Below are positions 23,609-33,322 of a stretch of DNA of 64,000 bases, one piece after another; within the stretch, counting starts at the first letter, position 1; the number at the start of each line of letters is the position of its first letter. This DNA is from Candidatus Gemmiger stercoripullorum (lineage in GTDB: Bacteria; Bacillota; Clostridia; Oscillospirales; Ruminococcaceae), in contig DWXD01000047.1 of the NCBI GenBank assembly GCA_019119365.1, positions 1 to 64,000 on the forward strand, read 5' to 3'. Both the position numbers and the translations under genes were made by a program. The notes under the pieces are model-generated. The model did no database searches. It worked only from the letters and a program-made list of their open reading frames with translations, and was not told the DNA's origin.

Positions 23609-25048
23609 ATGAAAGCATTTATGGACAAGGATTTCCTTTTGGATACCCCCACCGCGCGTCATTTGTACCATGACTACGCGGCGGACCTGCCCATTATCGA
23701 CTATCACTGCCACATTCCGCCGCAGGAGATCTATGAGGACCGCCGCTTTGAGAACATCACCCAGGTTTGGCTGGGCGGCCATCAGGTGCTGGCCGACGGG
23801 TCCGACTATTATTTCGGCGACCACTATAAGTGGCGCGTCATGCGTTCCAACGGCGTGCCGGAGGAGTACATCACCGGCGACAAGCCCGACCGCGAGCGCT
23901 TCCAGAAGTTTGCCGAGGCGCTGGAAATGGCCATTGGCAACCCGATGTATACCTGGTGCCACCTGGAGCTGAAGAAATACTTCGGCTATGACGGCGTGCT
24001 CAACGGCGACACGGCCGAAGAGGTCTGGAACCTGTGCAACGAAAAGCTGAAAAACGACCCCAAGATGACCGTGCGCGGCCTGATCGAGCAGAGCAACGTC
24101 GCGATGGTCGGCACGACCGACGACCCCGTCGACAGCCTGGAGTGGCACAAGAAGATCAAGGAGGACGCTTCGATCAAGGTCGTTGTCGCCCCCTCCTTCC
24201 GCCCGGACAAGGCGCTGAACATCTACAAGCCCGGCTTTGTTGAGTACATCCACAAGCTGGAGTCCGTCGTGGGCCGCGAGTTCAAGTGCGTGGGCTGCGT
24301 GGAGAAGGCGCTGGAGGAACGGCTGCAGTTCTTTGTGGAGATGGGCTGCCGCGCCGCCGACCACGGCCTTGACTATGTGCCGTTTGTCGATTCCCCGGAG
24401 CTGGCCGATGTCGCTTTCAAGAAGGCGATGGCCGGCGAGGACCCGACCAAAGAAGAGCGCGACGCTTACATGACCTACCTGCTGGCGGCCTGCGCCCGCA
24501 TGTACAAGAAGTACAACGTCGTCATGCAGATCCACTACAGCTGCCTGCGCAACCCCAACGCCAAGATGCTGAAAAAGCTCGGCCCCGACACCGGCTTTGA
24601 CATGATCGGCGTGACCGAGGGCAGCGTGCCGCTGAGCAGCCTGCTCTCCAAACTGACCGACACCGACGAGCTGCCCCGGACCATCCTGTACAGCCTCAAC
24701 CCGTCCGACTTCGACATGCTGGGCACGCTGATCGGCTCGTTCCAGGGCGACGAAGTCCCGGGCAAGATGCAGATGGGTTCCGCCTGGTGGTTCTGCGATA
24801 CCAACGACGGCATGTACCAGCAGATGCGCACGCTGGCCCGCCTGGGCCTGTTGGGCAACTTCATCGGCATGCTGACCGACAGCCGCAGCTTCCTTTCCTA
24901 CACGCGGCATGAGCTGTTCCGCCGCCTGATGTGCAACCTTGTGGGGTCCTGGGTCGAAAACGGCGAATACCCCAACGATGAAAAAGCGCTGAAGAAGATC
25001 GTGCAGGGCATCAGCTACTACAACGCCAACCGTTACTTCAACCTGTAA
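23609..25048 (+). CDS. uxaC: Uronate isomerase
   Basis: Isomerises D-glucuronate to D-fructuronate and D-galacturonate to D-tagaturonate, the shared first step of both hexuronate branches. The 479-residue protein is of family length. DYHCHIPPQEIYEDRRFENI (starting at residue 31) carries the metal-binding His33 and His35. MQIHYSCLRNPN and the C-terminal LTDSRSFLSYTRHELFRR are equally typical. An AAAGGAG site precedes the ATG. It is a single-gene unit ended by a strong terminator. The enzyme feeds UxaB-UxaA here and UxuB-UxuA about 25 kb away. Confidence 0.97.
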   Translation: MKAFMDKDFLLDTPTARHLYHDYAADLPIIDYHCHIPPQEIYEDRRFENITQVWLGGHQVLADGSDYYFGDHYKWRVMRSNGVPEEYITGDKPDRERFQKFAEALEMAIGNPMYTWCHLELKKYFGYDGVLNGDTAEEVWNLCNEKLKNDPKMTVRGLIEQSNVAMVGTTDDPVDSLEWHKKIKEDASIKVVVAPSFRPDKALNIYKPGFVEYIHKLESVVGREFKCVGCVEKALEERLQFFVEMGCRAADHGLDYVPFVDSPELADVAFKKAMAGEDPTKEERDAYMTYLLAACARMYKKYNVVMQIHYSCLRNPNAKMLKKLGPDTGFDMIGVTEGSVPLSSLLSKLTDTDELPRTILYSLNPSDFDMLGTLIGSFQGDEVPGKMQMGSAWWFCDTNDGMYQQMRTLARLGLLGNFIGMLTDSRSFLSYTRHELFRRLMCNLVGSWVENGEYPNDEKALKKIVQGISYYNANRYFNL

Positions 25049-25064
25049 AAAGCCAAAAGCACAA

Positions 25065-25104
25065 ACCGCCCCCGCCGGTCAAACCCGGCGGGGGCGGTGT
25101 TTTG
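25065..25104 (+). terminator. uxaC terminator
   Basis: Perfect 14-bp arms ACCGCCCCCGCCGG (25065-25078) and CCGGCGGGGGCGGT (25085-25098), then GTTTTG. Confidence 0.85.
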
Positions 25105-25143
25105 CATTGATTCGGGGGCTGCCGCCTTGGCGCGGCGGCCCGC

Positions 25144-25608
25144 TTATTTTTCCGCTGCCGGGCCGGCGGCGGACAGCGGGATCTCGGGCATCAGCTCGTC
25201 CGAAACGATGCGCAGCATCTGTTCGAGCTTGTGCAGGTCGGCGGGCGAAAAGCGCGTTTTGGCCCGGTCGACCACCTCCTGCAAATAGGCGTAGCTGATG
25301 TTGTAATAGTCCAGATAGCGCTGCGTGGGCACCAGATAGTACTCCCGCTTGTCGGCGCTGGAGCGGACCTTTTCGAGATAGCCCTTTTTGACAAGGTTGT
25401 TGATCTTGTACGAGGCGTTGGGCGTGGAAAGGTTCATCAGCTTGGAGAACTCCGCGATGGTGGGGCGGTCCAGCGCCACGATCACCTCCATGCAGAAGGA
25501 TTCCACCGTGGTCAGCGTGGCTTCCCGGTTTTCAAATTTGCTGAAAACCTGCTGGTAAAAGTGCAGCTTGAATTTGGTATACACCTGTTGGAACGCCTGG
25601 TCCAGCAT
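25144..25608 (-). CDS. MarR-family regulator, FabT-like
   Basis: A 154-residue winged-helix protein. The DNA-binding part (about 45-115) includes [31 protein letters not shown], with the recognition helix and wing ([11 protein letters not shown]) typical of MarR proteins. Helices at both ends would form the dimer. It is the last gene of the fatty-acid operon, 151 bp after fabZ, so it is probably the acyl-ACP- or acyl-CoA-responsive repressor FabT, placed at the operon's end and not at its head as in streptococci. A likely target is the long palindrome at 33615-33640. The ATG at 25608 follows AAGGAGG; the upstream in-frame extension is low-complexity and rejected. Confidence 0.8.
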   Translation of the reverse strand: MLDQAFQQVYTKFKLHFYQQVFSKFENREATLTTVESFCMEVIVALDRPTIAEFSKLMNLSTPNASYKINNLVKKGYLEKVRSSADKREYYLVPTQRYLDYYNISYAYLQEVVDRAKTRFSPADLHKLEQMLRIVSDELMPEIPLSAAGPAAEK

Positions 25609-25759
25609 GGCAAAAACCTCCTTCTGTCCAGCTTGTGGGCGGTGCGGGGCCGCGGGGCGCAGCGAGGCTGCGGGGCGCGCCTGGCGGCAGGCGCGGGCGC
25701 GGCGGGGCTGCGGGGGCCGCCGGCCGGCAGGCGCAGAGACCTGTTTGCCGGGCAAACGC

Positions 25760-26221
25760 TCACCCCCGGTCAACGATGGCGAAGGTCAGCTCCGCGTTGA
25801 CGGCGCGCTGGCCGTCCACCCAGGCGGTGGCTTTGCCGATGCCCAGCGGGCCGTGCTGCTCGATGAGCTCACATTCCAGCGTGAGTACATCGCCGGGCAC
25901 GACCTGGCGGCGGAAGCGGGCGTTCTTGACGCCGCCGAACAGCGCCAGTTTGCCCTGGTTGCCCTCGGCGCTCAGCGCCGCGACCGCGCCGCACTGGGCC
26001 AGCGCTTCCAGAATCAGCACGCCGGGCATGACCGGCTGGCCGGGAAAGTGGCCCTGGAAAAACGGCTCGTTCATCGTCACGCACTTGACGCCGCGGGCCC
26101 ACTGGCCGGGGGTATAGTCGGTGATTTTATCGAGCAGCGCGAACGGATAGCGGTGGGGCAGGATCTTTGCGATCCCGGCCGCGTCCAGCGTGCGCGGCGG
26201 GTCGTTCGGTGTGATCGCCAT
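25760..26221 (-). CDS. fabZ: 3-hydroxyacyl-ACP dehydratase
   Basis: Dehydrates 3-hydroxyacyl-ACP to trans-2-enoyl-ACP. The 153-residue hot-dog-fold protein has [14 protein letters not shown] (about 20-33) and the active-site stretch [20 protein letters not shown] (about 57-76), with the catalytic His and Glu. It begins 3 bp after the fabF stop and is the last synthesis gene before the MarR regulator. No fabA- or fabM-type isomerase is visible, so how unsaturated chains arise is open; FabZ or FabK-competing activity could serve. Confidence 0.95.
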   Translation of the reverse strand: MAITPNDPPRTLDAAGIAKILPHRYPFALLDKITDYTPGQWARGVKCVTMNEPFFQGHFPGQPVMPGVLILEALAQCGAVAALSAEGNQGKLALFGGVKNARFRRQVVPGDVLTLECELIEQHGPLGIGKATAWVDGQRAVNAELTFAIVDRG

Positions 26222-26224
26222 GGC

Positions 26225-27475
26225 TCAGCCCTCCCAGCGCTTGAAGATGACCGCCGCGTTGTGGCCGCCGAAGCCGAGGCTGTCGCTCATCGCATACTCG
26301 ACCTGTTCGTTGAGGCCCTCGTTCGGCAGGTAGTCGAGGTCGCACTCGGGGTCGGGGGTTTTGAGGTTGATGGTGGCGGGCAGGTAGCCTTCGTGCAGGG
26401 CCAGCGCCGTGAACACACCCTCGACGCCGCCCGCCGCGCCCAGCAGGTGGCCGGTCATCGACTTGGTGCTGGAGATGTGCAGCTTGTAGGCGTGGCTGCC
26501 GAACGCGGTCTTGATGGCCTGGGTCTCGCAGACATCGTTGAGATGGGTGCCGGTGCCGTGGGCGTTGATGTAGCCGACGGCCTCGGGCGCGATGCCCGCA
26601 TCGGCCAGGGCCATCTGCATGCAGGCTGCGCCGCCCTCGCCGCCAGGGGCCGGGGCCGTGATGTGGTGGGCGTCGCAGTTAGCGCCGTAGCCGACGACTT
26701 CGGCATAGATCTTTGCGCCGCGGGCCTTGGCATGCTCGAGCTCTTCCAGCACAAGGAGGCCCGCGCCTTCGCCGATGACGAAGCCGCCGCGCTCGGCGTC
26801 AAACGGCAGCGAGGCGCGGTTCGGGTCGGTGGCGGCGGTGAGCGCTTTCATGCTCGTGAAGCCGCCGACGCCGAGCGGGCTGATGCAGCTTTCGGCGCCG
26901 CCCGCAATGGCCATGTCGTCATAGCCGTCGCGGATGCGGTGGAAAGCGTCGCCGATCGCGTTGGTGCCGCCCGCGCAGGCCGTGACCGGCGCGTAGCAGT
27001 AGCCCTTGAGGCCGTAGCGGATCGCGATCTGCCCGGCCGCCATGTTGGCGATGGTCATGGGCACAAAGAACGGGCTGACGCGGTCAAAGCCCTTCTGCTC
27101 GCCCTTGGCGTGCTCTTCCTCCATGTTGGGCAGGCCGCCGATGCCCGCCGAGACGATGGTCGCAAAGCGGGTGCAGTCGATGGCGGCGAGCGCTTCGGGG
27201 GTGAGCCCGGCGTCGGCCATCGCTTCGATGGCGGCGGCCATCGCGAACTGGGTAAAGCGGGCCATCTTGCGCGATTCGCGCTTGTCCACGCGAACGGCGG
27301 GGTCAAAGTCCTTGACCTCGGCGGCCAGCTTGGTCTTGCTGTCGGCGGTATCGTAGTGGGTGATGGGGCCGACGCCGCACACACCGTTCTTCACCGCGGC
27401 CCAGCTTTCCGCCACCGTATTGCCGGTGGGGTTTACGGTGCCGAGCCCCGTGATGACAACTCTGCGTTTGTCCAT
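26225..27475 (-). CDS. fabF: 3-oxoacyl-ACP synthase II
   Basis: Condenses malonyl-ACP with a growing acyl-ACP. The 416-residue thiolase-fold enzyme has the nucleophile in PVTACAGGTNAIGDAF (Cys near residue 165), the first His in INAHGTGTHLND, Lys in TKSMTGHLLGAAGG with the second His, and the Gly-rich GFGGHNAA end. The ATG at 27475 has GGAGG upstream; a longer in-frame start at 27538 is rejected. It follows fabG after 109 bp and abuts fabZ. Confidence 0.96.
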   Translation of the reverse strand: MDKRRVVITGLGTVNPTGNTVAESWAAVKNGVCGVGPITHYDTADSKTKLAAEVKDFDPAVRVDKRESRKMARFTQFAMAAAIEAMADAGLTPEALAAIDCTRFATIVSAGIGGLPNMEEEHAKGEQKGFDRVSPFFVPMTIANMAAGQIAIRYGLKGYCYAPVTACAGGTNAIGDAFHRIRDGYDDMAIAGGAESCISPLGVGGFTSMKALTAATDPNRASLPFDAERGGFVIGEGAGLLVLEELEHAKARGAKIYAEVVGYGANCDAHHITAPAPGGEGGAACMQMALADAGIAPEAVGYINAHGTGTHLNDVCETQAIKTAFGSHAYKLHISSTKSMTGHLLGAAGGVEGVFTALALHEGYLPATINLKTPDPECDLDYLPNEGLNEQVEYAMSDSLGFGGHNAAVIFKRWEG

Positions 27476-27584
27476 AATATCCTCCAAATAGCGCGCCATG
27501 CGCGGAAATTTCAAGAGTCCGAAAAAAGAAATGCGCAACCGGCCGGAAAGCCGCTGTCACAACGCCGCATTTCCCGTTTTGGTC

Positions 27585-28337
27585 TTACATGCCCATGCCG
27601 CCGTCGACGCACAGCACCTGGCCGGTGACGTAGGCCGCGGCGGGGCTGGCAAGGAAGGCCACGGCGGCGGCCACTTCCTCCGGCCGGCCGACGCGCCCGG
27701 CCGGTATGGCGGCCAGCGAGGCGGTTTTGGCGGCGTCGGTCATGGCGTCGGTCATGTCGGTGGCGATGAAGCCGGGGGCCACGGCGTTGACCGTGACGCC
27801 GCGGGCGGCGTACTCCTTGGCAAGGCTCTTGGTCAAGCCGATAAGGCCCGCCTTGCTGGCGGCGTAGTTGGCCTGGCCCGCGTTGCCGTGCAAACCGACG
27901 ACGCTGCTGATGTTGACGATGCGGCCATAGCGCTGGCGCATCATGAGCTTGCAGGCCGCCTTGCAGCAGAAGAACGCGCCCTTGAGGTTGGCGCTGATGA
28001 CCTTGTCGAAGTCGGCCTCCTCCATGCGCAGCATCAGCTTGTCCGCCGTGACGCCCGCGTTGTTGACCAGCACATCCAGGCGGCCCAGGTCCGCCGCAGC
28101 GCCTTCCACCAGCGCCTGGCAGGCGGCGGGGTCGCTCACATCGGCCTGGCGGGTGACCGCCTTGACGCCGAGGGCGGCGCAGTCGGCGGCCGTCTGTTCG
28201 GCCGCGGCCGCGTTGCCCGCGTAGTTGATGCAGATATCGAACCCGGCCGCGGCCAGCGCCAGGCTGATGGCGCGGCCGATGCCGCGGCCGCCGCCGGTGA
28301 CGAGCGCCGCCGGGCGCGCCGTTGCAGTTTCCGCCAT
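27585..28337 (-). CDS. fabG: 3-oxoacyl-ACP reductase
   Basis: NADPH-dependent reduction of 3-oxoacyl-ACP. The 250-residue short-chain dehydrogenase has the cofactor motif [11 protein letters not shown] (about 13-23), NNAGVT (about 90-95), catalytic Ser in [10 protein letters not shown] and the YAASK motif (Tyr and Lys), and the FabG-specific [13 protein letters not shown]. It starts 3 bp after the fabD stop. Confidence 0.95.
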   Translation of the reverse strand: MAETATARPAALVTGGGRGIGRAISLALAAAGFDICINYAGNAAAAEQTAADCAALGVKAVTRQADVSDPAACQALVEGAAADLGRLDVLVNNAGVTADKLMLRMEEADFDKVISANLKGAFFCCKAACKLMMRQRYGRIVNISSVVGLHGNAGQANYAASKAGLIGLTKSLAKEYAARGVTVNAVAPGFIATDMTDAMTDAAKTASLAAIPAGRVGRPEEVAAAVAFLASPAAAYVTGQVLCVDGGMGM

Positions 28338-28340
28338 GGT

Positions 28341-29282
28341 TCAGCCCTCCCCTTTCAGCGCCGCCAGCACCTTGTCAAAGTCTTCGGCGGTTTCGATGTT
28401 CAGGCAGTTGATGGTGCTGCCCACGGTCTTTTTGACAAAGCCGCTGATCGCATGGCCCGGGCCGATCTCAACAACGGTATCGACGCCCAGCTCGGCCAGG
28501 CGGCGGATGGTGTCCTCGAGATAGACGCTGCTCTGCACCTGGCGCTCGAGCAGGGCGGGGATCGTGTCGTCCGCGCCCATCTCACGGCCCAGGCAGTTGA
28601 ACAGGACCGGCAGCTGCATCGGCTTGAAATCGACGGTCTTGAAGCGTTCGGCCAGCGCGTCGCCCGCCGGGTGCATCAGGCTCGTGTGGAACGGCCCGCT
28701 GACCTTGAGCGGCAGGCAGCGCTTGGCGCCCGCGGCCTTGGCCAGTTCGGCGGCCTTGTCGACGGCGGCCTTCTCGCCGCCGATGACGAGCTGGCCCGGG
28801 CAGTTGTAGTTGCAGATCTGCACAACGCCCAGGGCGGACGCCTCGTCGCAGCAGCGCTGCAGCGGCTCGCGGTCCAGCATGAGCACGGCGGTCATGCCGC
28901 ACGCAAGGCCCTCGGACGCTTCGGCCATCGCTTTGCCGCGGAAAGCGACCAGCTCGACCGCCGTGCGCGCATCCAGCACGCCCGCGCATTCGAGCGCCGA
29001 ATATTCGCCCAGCGAAAGCCCCGCCGCGTAAGCCGGGCGCACGCCCGCTTCAGCCAGCATGGCCGTGACGCCGGCGGCGAAAGCCACCATGCAGGGCTGG
29101 GTGTACTGCGTCTGGTTGATAACGCCTTCGGGGTCGGAGAAGCAGACGGTCTTGAGGTCAAAATCAACCGCCTGGGCGGCTTCGTCCAGCACTTTGCGGA
29201 AAACGGGGCTGCTCTCGTAGAGATCGGCGCCCATCCCGGCGTGCTGGCTGCCCTGGCCGGCATACAAAAAAGCAAGTTTCAT
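28341..29282 (-). CDS. fabD: Malonyl-CoA:ACP transacylase
   Basis: Loads malonyl groups onto ACP. The 313-residue protein has AFLYAGQGSQHAGMG (about 4-18), the nucleophile Ser in GLSLGEYSAL (about 89-98), an Arg in AFRGKAM and the catalytic His in SGPFHTSLM (about 200-208). The ATG at 29282 follows AGGAGGG. It lies 26 bp after fabK. Confidence 0.95.
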   Translation of the reverse strand: MKLAFLYAGQGSQHAGMGADLYESSPVFRKVLDEAAQAVDFDLKTVCFSDPEGVINQTQYTQPCMVAFAAGVTAMLAEAGVRPAYAAGLSLGEYSALECAGVLDARTAVELVAFRGKAMAEASEGLACGMTAVLMLDREPLQRCCDEASALGVVQICNYNCPGQLVIGGEKAAVDKAAELAKAAGAKRCLPLKVSGPFHTSLMHPAGDALAERFKTVDFKPMQLPVLFNCLGREMGADDTIPALLERQVQSSVYLEDTIRRLAELGVDTVVEIGPGHAISGFVKKTVGSTINCLNIETAEDFDKVLAALKGEG

Positions 29283-29308
29283 GGCGATGTTCCCTCCTGC
29301 CAAACGGT

Positions 29309-30250
29309 TCAGACGTTGAGGCTGCCCAGCGCGCCGAGGCGGGCGCGGCAGCCGTCCATGAGCTCGTCCAAAATGGCGGCCACCGGGCGCACCTGCTTGA
29401 GCATACCGGCCACCTGACCGGCCATCAGGCTGCCGGTGTCGGTGTCGCCGTCAAACACGGCGCGGCGCAGGCTGCCGAGAGTGAACTTTTCCAGCTCCAT
29501 CTTGTCGGCCCCGGCTTTCTCCTGGCGGACATACTCGCGCGCCATCTTGTTTTTCAGCACGCGGACCGGTGTGCCGCCGATGCGGCCGGTCACGATGGTG
29601 TCGCTGTCCTTGGCCTTGAGCAGGGCGGCTTTGTAATTTTCGTGGATCGGGCATTCTTCGGCCACGAGCAGGCAGGTGCCCACCTGCGCGCCGCAGGCGC
29701 CGAGCGCAAAGGCCGCGGCCAGCTGGCGGCCGTCGGCAATGCCGCCCGCCGCGATGACCGGGATATCGACCGCATCGACGACCTGGGGCACCAGCGCCAT
29801 CGTGGTCATTTCGCCCACATGGCCGCCGCTCTCGGTGCCTTCGGCAATGACGGCGTCGACGCCGGTCTTGGCCAGGTGCTTGGCCAGCACGGCCGCCGCG
29901 ACGACCGGGATGACCGTGATCCCGGCCGCCTTCCACTTGGCGACATACTGGCCGGGGTTGCCCGCGCCGGTCGTGACGACGGGGACCTTTTCCTCCACCA
30001 CGATCTGGGCGAACTCGTCGGCGCAGGGGTGCATGAGCATGATGTTGACGCCGAACGGCTTGTCGGTCAGTTCGCGGCAGCGGCGGATGTTCTGGCGCAG
30101 CTCGTCGCCGCTGTGCATGCCGCCGCCGCCGATGAGGCCGAGCGCGCCCGCGTTGGAGCAGGCGGCCGCGAATTCGCCGGTGGCGATGTTCGCCATGCCG
30201 CCCTGGATGATCGGGTATTTGGTGCCAAGGATCTCATTGAGCAGTTTCAT
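29309..30250 (-). CDS. fabK: Enoyl-ACP reductase II (FMN type)
   Basis: Performs the last reduction of each elongation cycle with FMN and NAD(P)H. The 313-residue TIM barrel starts YPIIQGGMANIATGEF, has GVNIMLMHP (about 72-80), EGTESGGHVGEMTTM (about 141-155; the catalytic His follows GG) and VIAAGGIADGRQL (about 172-184), all FabK hallmarks. Carrying FabK rather than FabI predicts insensitivity to triclosan-like FabI inhibitors, a known property of the family. It is 20 bp after fabH. Confidence 0.93.
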   Translation of the reverse strand: MKLLNEILGTKYPIIQGGMANIATGEFAAACSNAGALGLIGGGGMHSGDELRQNIRRCRELTDKPFGVNIMLMHPCADEFAQIVVEEKVPVVTTGAGNPGQYVAKWKAAGITVIPVVAAAVLAKHLAKTGVDAVIAEGTESGGHVGEMTTMALVPQVVDAVDIPVIAAGGIADGRQLAAAFALGACGAQVGTCLLVAEECPIHENYKAALLKAKDSDTIVTGRIGGTPVRVLKNKMAREYVRQEKAGADKMELEKFTLGSLRRAVFDGDTDTGSLMAGQVAGMLKQVRPVAAILDELMDGCRARLGALGSLNV

Positions 30251-30270
30251 ATCAAACGCCTAGCCTTTCC

Positions 30271-31239
30271 TTATCTTTGTTCGGCGCGGTGCGCGTTGAG
30301 GGTCTCGCCGACGGTGAACGCCATGCCGCCCCAGGTCAGCCCGCCGCCAAAGCCGACGCAGGCGACGTGCATGCCCGGCTGCAGGCGGCCCTGTTCGGCC
30401 AGCTCGTGCAGCGCCACCGGGACGCTGGCCGCGCTGGTGTTGCCGTAGCGGTCCATGTTCTTGTAGAACTTGGCCGGGTCGGCCTTGAGCTTTTTGACGC
30501 AGTGGTCGATGATACGGCTGTTGGCCTGGTGGCAGACCACCCAGTCGAGATCGTCAAGCGTCTGGTTTGTCTTTTCCAGCACAGCGTGCAGGCTGCGGGG
30601 CAGCGCGTCGACCGCAAAGCGGAACACGGCGCTGCCGTCCATCTGGATCGGGCCGCCCTTGGGCACGGTGATGGCCATATCGCCGCGCGCGCCGAGGTCG
30701 ACGGCAAACGGCGTGTCGCACAGGCGGAAGATGGCGGCCCCGGCGGCGTCGCCAAACAGCACGCAGGTGCTGCGGTCGGTCATGTCCATCAGCACCGAGA
30801 GCTGCTCGCAGCCGACAATGAGGGCGTAGGGGCGGCTGTCGCTGCCGCAGCCTTCAAGCAGGCCGCGGGCCGCCGCCGTGGCATAGACAAAGCCGGAGCA
30901 GGCGGCGTTGAGGTCCAGCACCGGGATGTCCTGCGGCAGACCCAGTTCCATCTGGATCAGGCAGGCGTTGCTGGGCGAAAGATACCGCCCGGCGATGGTG
31001 GCGCAGATCACGCAGCCGATCTGCGCGGGGTCCAGGCCGCTGTTTTCCAGCGCCTGGCGGGCCGCCGCGATGGACAGGCTGCCGCCGTCCTCGCCTTCGG
31101 CGCAGAAACGGCGCTGTTTGATGCCGGTGCGGGTGGTGATCCACTCGTCGCTCGTGTCGACGATGCGGCTCAAATCATCGTTGGTCACAACACGGCTCGG
31201 GATGCCCGCGCCGGTTGCGATCAGCTGGAATCCTTTCAT
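30271..31239 (-). CDS. fabH: 3-oxoacyl-ACP synthase III
   Basis: Starts chain synthesis by condensing acetyl- or branched acyl-CoA with malonyl-ACP. The 322-residue enzyme has Cys114 in LDLNAACSGFVYA, His in VVCHQANSRIID and Asn in YGNTSAASVPVAL, the complete Cys-His-Asn triad. The ATG at 31239 has GGGGGAAG upstream; an in-frame start at 31275 lacks a comparable site. A 114-bp gap separates it from accA and holds an AT-rich 13-mer repeat (31330-31342). Confidence 0.95.
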   Translation of the reverse strand: MKGFQLIATGAGIPSRVVTNDDLSRIVDTSDEWITTRTGIKQRRFCAEGEDGGSLSIAAARQALENSGLDPAQIGCVICATIAGRYLSPSNACLIQMELGLPQDIPVLDLNAACSGFVYATAAARGLLEGCGSDSRPYALIVGCEQLSVLMDMTDRSTCVLFGDAAGAAIFRLCDTPFAVDLGARGDMAITVPKGGPIQMDGSAVFRFAVDALPRSLHAVLEKTNQTLDDLDWVVCHQANSRIIDHCVKKLKADPAKFYKNMDRYGNTSAASVPVALHELAEQGRLQPGMHVACVGFGGGLTWGGMAFTVGETLNAHRAEQR

Positions 31240-31353
31240 AACTTCCCCCAAACTATCGTAACGAATATCTATCAAAGCAAGGAATCGGACTTTCGGGACC
31301 TTGGCTGGGCCGGCCAGCGGCCTTCCGCCAATTCCTAATTTCCAGTTTTCCTC

Positions 31354-32349
31354 TCACAGCCCGATCTGGCGGAACTTTTTGTACCGCTGCTCCACCAGCG
31401 CCTTGCCGCCGAGCTTGCACAGTTCGGCCAGGTGGCGCTCCAGCGCGGTGTCCAGCACCGCAAACAGCTTCTGGTGGTCGCGCTGCGCGCCGCCGAGCGG
31501 TTCGGGGATGACCTCCTCGACGATGCCGCCCTCGTACAGGTCGCGGGCGGTCAGCTTCATGACGTCGCAGGCTTCGCTGCTGCGGGAGGAATCTTTCCAC
31601 AGGATGCTCGCGAAGCCCTCGGGGCTGAGCACCGAGTAGACGGCGTTTTCCAGCATGAGCACATGGTTGCCCACGCCCAGCGCCAGCGCGCCGCCGCTGC
31701 TGCCTTCGCCGGTCACGACCGCGATCACGGGCACGGTCAGCGCGCTCATCTCGGCCAGGTTGCGGGCGATGGCCTCGCCTTGGCCGTGCTCCTCGGCCTG
31801 CTTGCCGGGGTACGCGCCGGGGGTGTCGATGAAGGTGATGATCGGGCGGCCGAACTTTTCGGCCTGCTTCATCAGGCGCAGCGCCTTGCGGTAGCCCTCG
31901 GGTTCGGGCATGCCGAAGTTGTAGCGCATGTTTTCTTCCAGCGTGCCGCCCTTGCGGTGGCCGATGACCGTGACCGGCATGCCCTTGTAGCGGGCGATGC
32001 CGCCCAGGATGCTGGGGTCGTCGCCGCAGCCGCGGTCGCCGCGCTGCTCAAAGAAATCGGTGAACAACGTGGCGATGTACTCGTCGATGTGCGGGCGGTT
32101 GGGGTGGCGGGCCAGGAAGACGCGGTCGGCCGCGGTCAGGTCGGCGCACCGGTCCAGCAGCTCGCTGCGCTGGGCTTCCAGTTCAGCCAGCGCGCCCGCC
32201 CCGGCAAATTCGCCGTCCGGCGCGGGGCCGACCGAATCGCTGCCGAGCAGCTCGTCCTCGGGGTCGGCGGCGGGGGCCGGTTCGCTGCTGCGCAGCTCGT
32301 TGATGCGGGCGTCCAGCGCCTCGATCTCTTTCAGTGTATCTTTGATCAT
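31354..32349 (-). CDS. accA: Acetyl-CoA carboxylase carboxyltransferase, alpha subunit
   Basis: With AccD it transfers the carboxyl group from biotin to acetyl-CoA. The 331-residue protein has the C-terminal crotonase-fold domain with [11 protein letters not shown] (about 82-92), [20 protein letters not shown] (about 174-193) and [15 protein letters not shown] (about 213-227). An Asp/Glu/Pro/Ala-rich segment (about 22-55) interrupts the usual N-terminal helical region. Its ATG overlaps the accD stop by 4 bp, which fits equal synthesis of the two subunits. Confidence 0.94.
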   Translation of the reverse strand: MIKDTLKEIEALDARINELRSSEPAPAADPEDELLGSDSVGPAPDGEFAGAGALAELEAQRSELLDRCADLTAADRVFLARHPNRPHIDEYIATLFTDFFEQRGDRGCGDDPSILGGIARYKGMPVTVIGHRKGGTLEENMRYNFGMPEPEGYRKALRLMKQAEKFGRPIITFIDTPGAYPGKQAEEHGQGEAIARNLAEMSALTVPVIAVVTGEGSSGGALALGVGNHVLMLENAVYSVLSPEGFASILWKDSSRSSEACDVMKLTARDLYEGGIVEEVIPEPLGGAQRDHQKLFAVLDTALERHLAELCKLGGKALVEQRYKKFRQIGL

Positions 32350-33230
32350 GCGCCGTGTTTCCTCCCTTGCGTGTGCAGCTGCAGCAGCAGCGCCAATGTG
32401 CGTTTGAGCTCTGCGCGGGGCACGACCTGGTCCACAAAGCCGTGGGTGGTCTGGAACTCCGCCGTCTGGAAGCCCTTGGGCAGTTTTTCGCCGATGGTCT
32501 GCTCAATGACGCGCGGCCCGGCAAAGCCGATGAGCGCGCCGGGCTCCGCCAGCATGATATCGCCCAAAGACGCAAAGCTGGCCGTGACGCCGCCGGTGGT
32601 GGGGTGGGTCAGGCAGCTGATGTACAGCCCGCCGCGCTGCGAAAAGCGCTGGATGGCGGCGCTGGTCTTGGCCATCTGCATGAGGGAGAAGATGCCCTCC
32701 TGCATGCGCGCGCCGCCGCTGGCCGAAAAGATGATGAGCGGCAGGTGCTTGGCGGTGGCATACTCGACCGCGCGGGTGATCTTTTCGCCCACGGCGGTGC
32801 CCATGCTGGCCATGAAGAAGCGGCTGTCCATGACGGCGACGACGGCCGGGATGCCGCCGATCTTGCCGGTGGCGGTGACGACCGCTTCCTGCAGGCCGGT
32901 CTTGGCTTTCTGCGCGCCGAGCTTTTCGGGGTAGCCGGGGAACTCCAGCACGTCCTTGGCGTCGATCTCGGCGTCCAGCTCCTCAAAAGTGCCGTGGTCC
33001 AGCACCAGGCTCAGGCGGTAATAGCCGCCGATGGGCTGGTGGTGGCCGCAGTTGGGGCAGACATACAGGCTTTTGGCCCACACCTGCCGCGTGGCGCGGC
33101 GCTCACACTTTTTACAGGTCAGGAACTGCGGTTCCTGCCAGCGCGGGGTGTCGATACCGGCGTCCCGCTTGGCTTTCAGCTGGAACACCCGCTCCTGGGA
33201 GCCAGCGGAAAAGATCTTGCCAACATTCAT
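32346..33230 (-). CDS. accD: Acetyl-CoA carboxylase carboxyltransferase, beta subunit
   Basis: The 294-residue beta subunit begins with a four-Cys zinc ribbon (CKKC near residue 38 and CPNC near residue 58) that marks AccD. The crotonase-fold catalytic part has [17 protein letters not shown] and [19 protein letters not shown], then [13 protein letters not shown]. It lies 92 bp after acpP with a stable nested hairpin between, and overlaps accA by 4 bp. Confidence 0.95.
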   Translation of the reverse strand: MNVGKIFSAGSQERVFQLKAKRDAGIDTPRWQEPQFLTCKKCERRATRQVWAKSLYVCPNCGHHQPIGGYYRLSLVLDHGTFEELDAEIDAKDVLEFPGYPEKLGAQKAKTGLQEAVVTATGKIGGIPAVVAVMDSRFFMASMGTAVGEKITRAVEYATAKHLPLIIFSASGGARMQEGIFSLMQMAKTSAAIQRFSQRGGLYISCLTHPTTGGVTASFASLGDIMLAEPGALIGFAGPRVIEQTIGEKLPKGFQTAEFQTTHGFVDQVVPRAELKRTLALLLQLHTQGRKHGA

Positions 33231-33257
33231 TGCCAGGGGTCCTCCTCTTCTTTGTAC

Positions 33258-33302
33258 ACGGCCGCCGGGCCCTGCCGGTTTCCCGGCAGGACACGGCGGC
33301 CG
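33258..33302 (-). repeat. Nested hairpin between acpP and accD
   Basis: Outer arms CGGCCGCCG / CGGCGGCCG enclose an inner CCTGCCGG / CCGGCAGG hairpin. There is no T run after it on the minus strand, so it is not a full terminator. It could slow polymerase or protect the 3' end of a processed acpP message. Confidence 0.5.
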
Positions 33303-33322
33303 CGCGCTTTTGGCTGAACAGA

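Noticed and set aside
23042..24910. Minus-strand 622-codon frame over uxaC
   Set aside because: Shadow frame that also runs out of frame through the uxaB start and the intergenic promoters.
25568..27628. Plus-strand open frame of 686 codons across fabZ and fabF
   Set aside because: Gly/Ala/Val/Asp-rich shadow of two certain genes; no recognisable motif.
29642..31338. Plus-strand open frames opposite fabK and fabH
   Set aside because: Same cause; the minus-strand genes have complete catalytic motifs.
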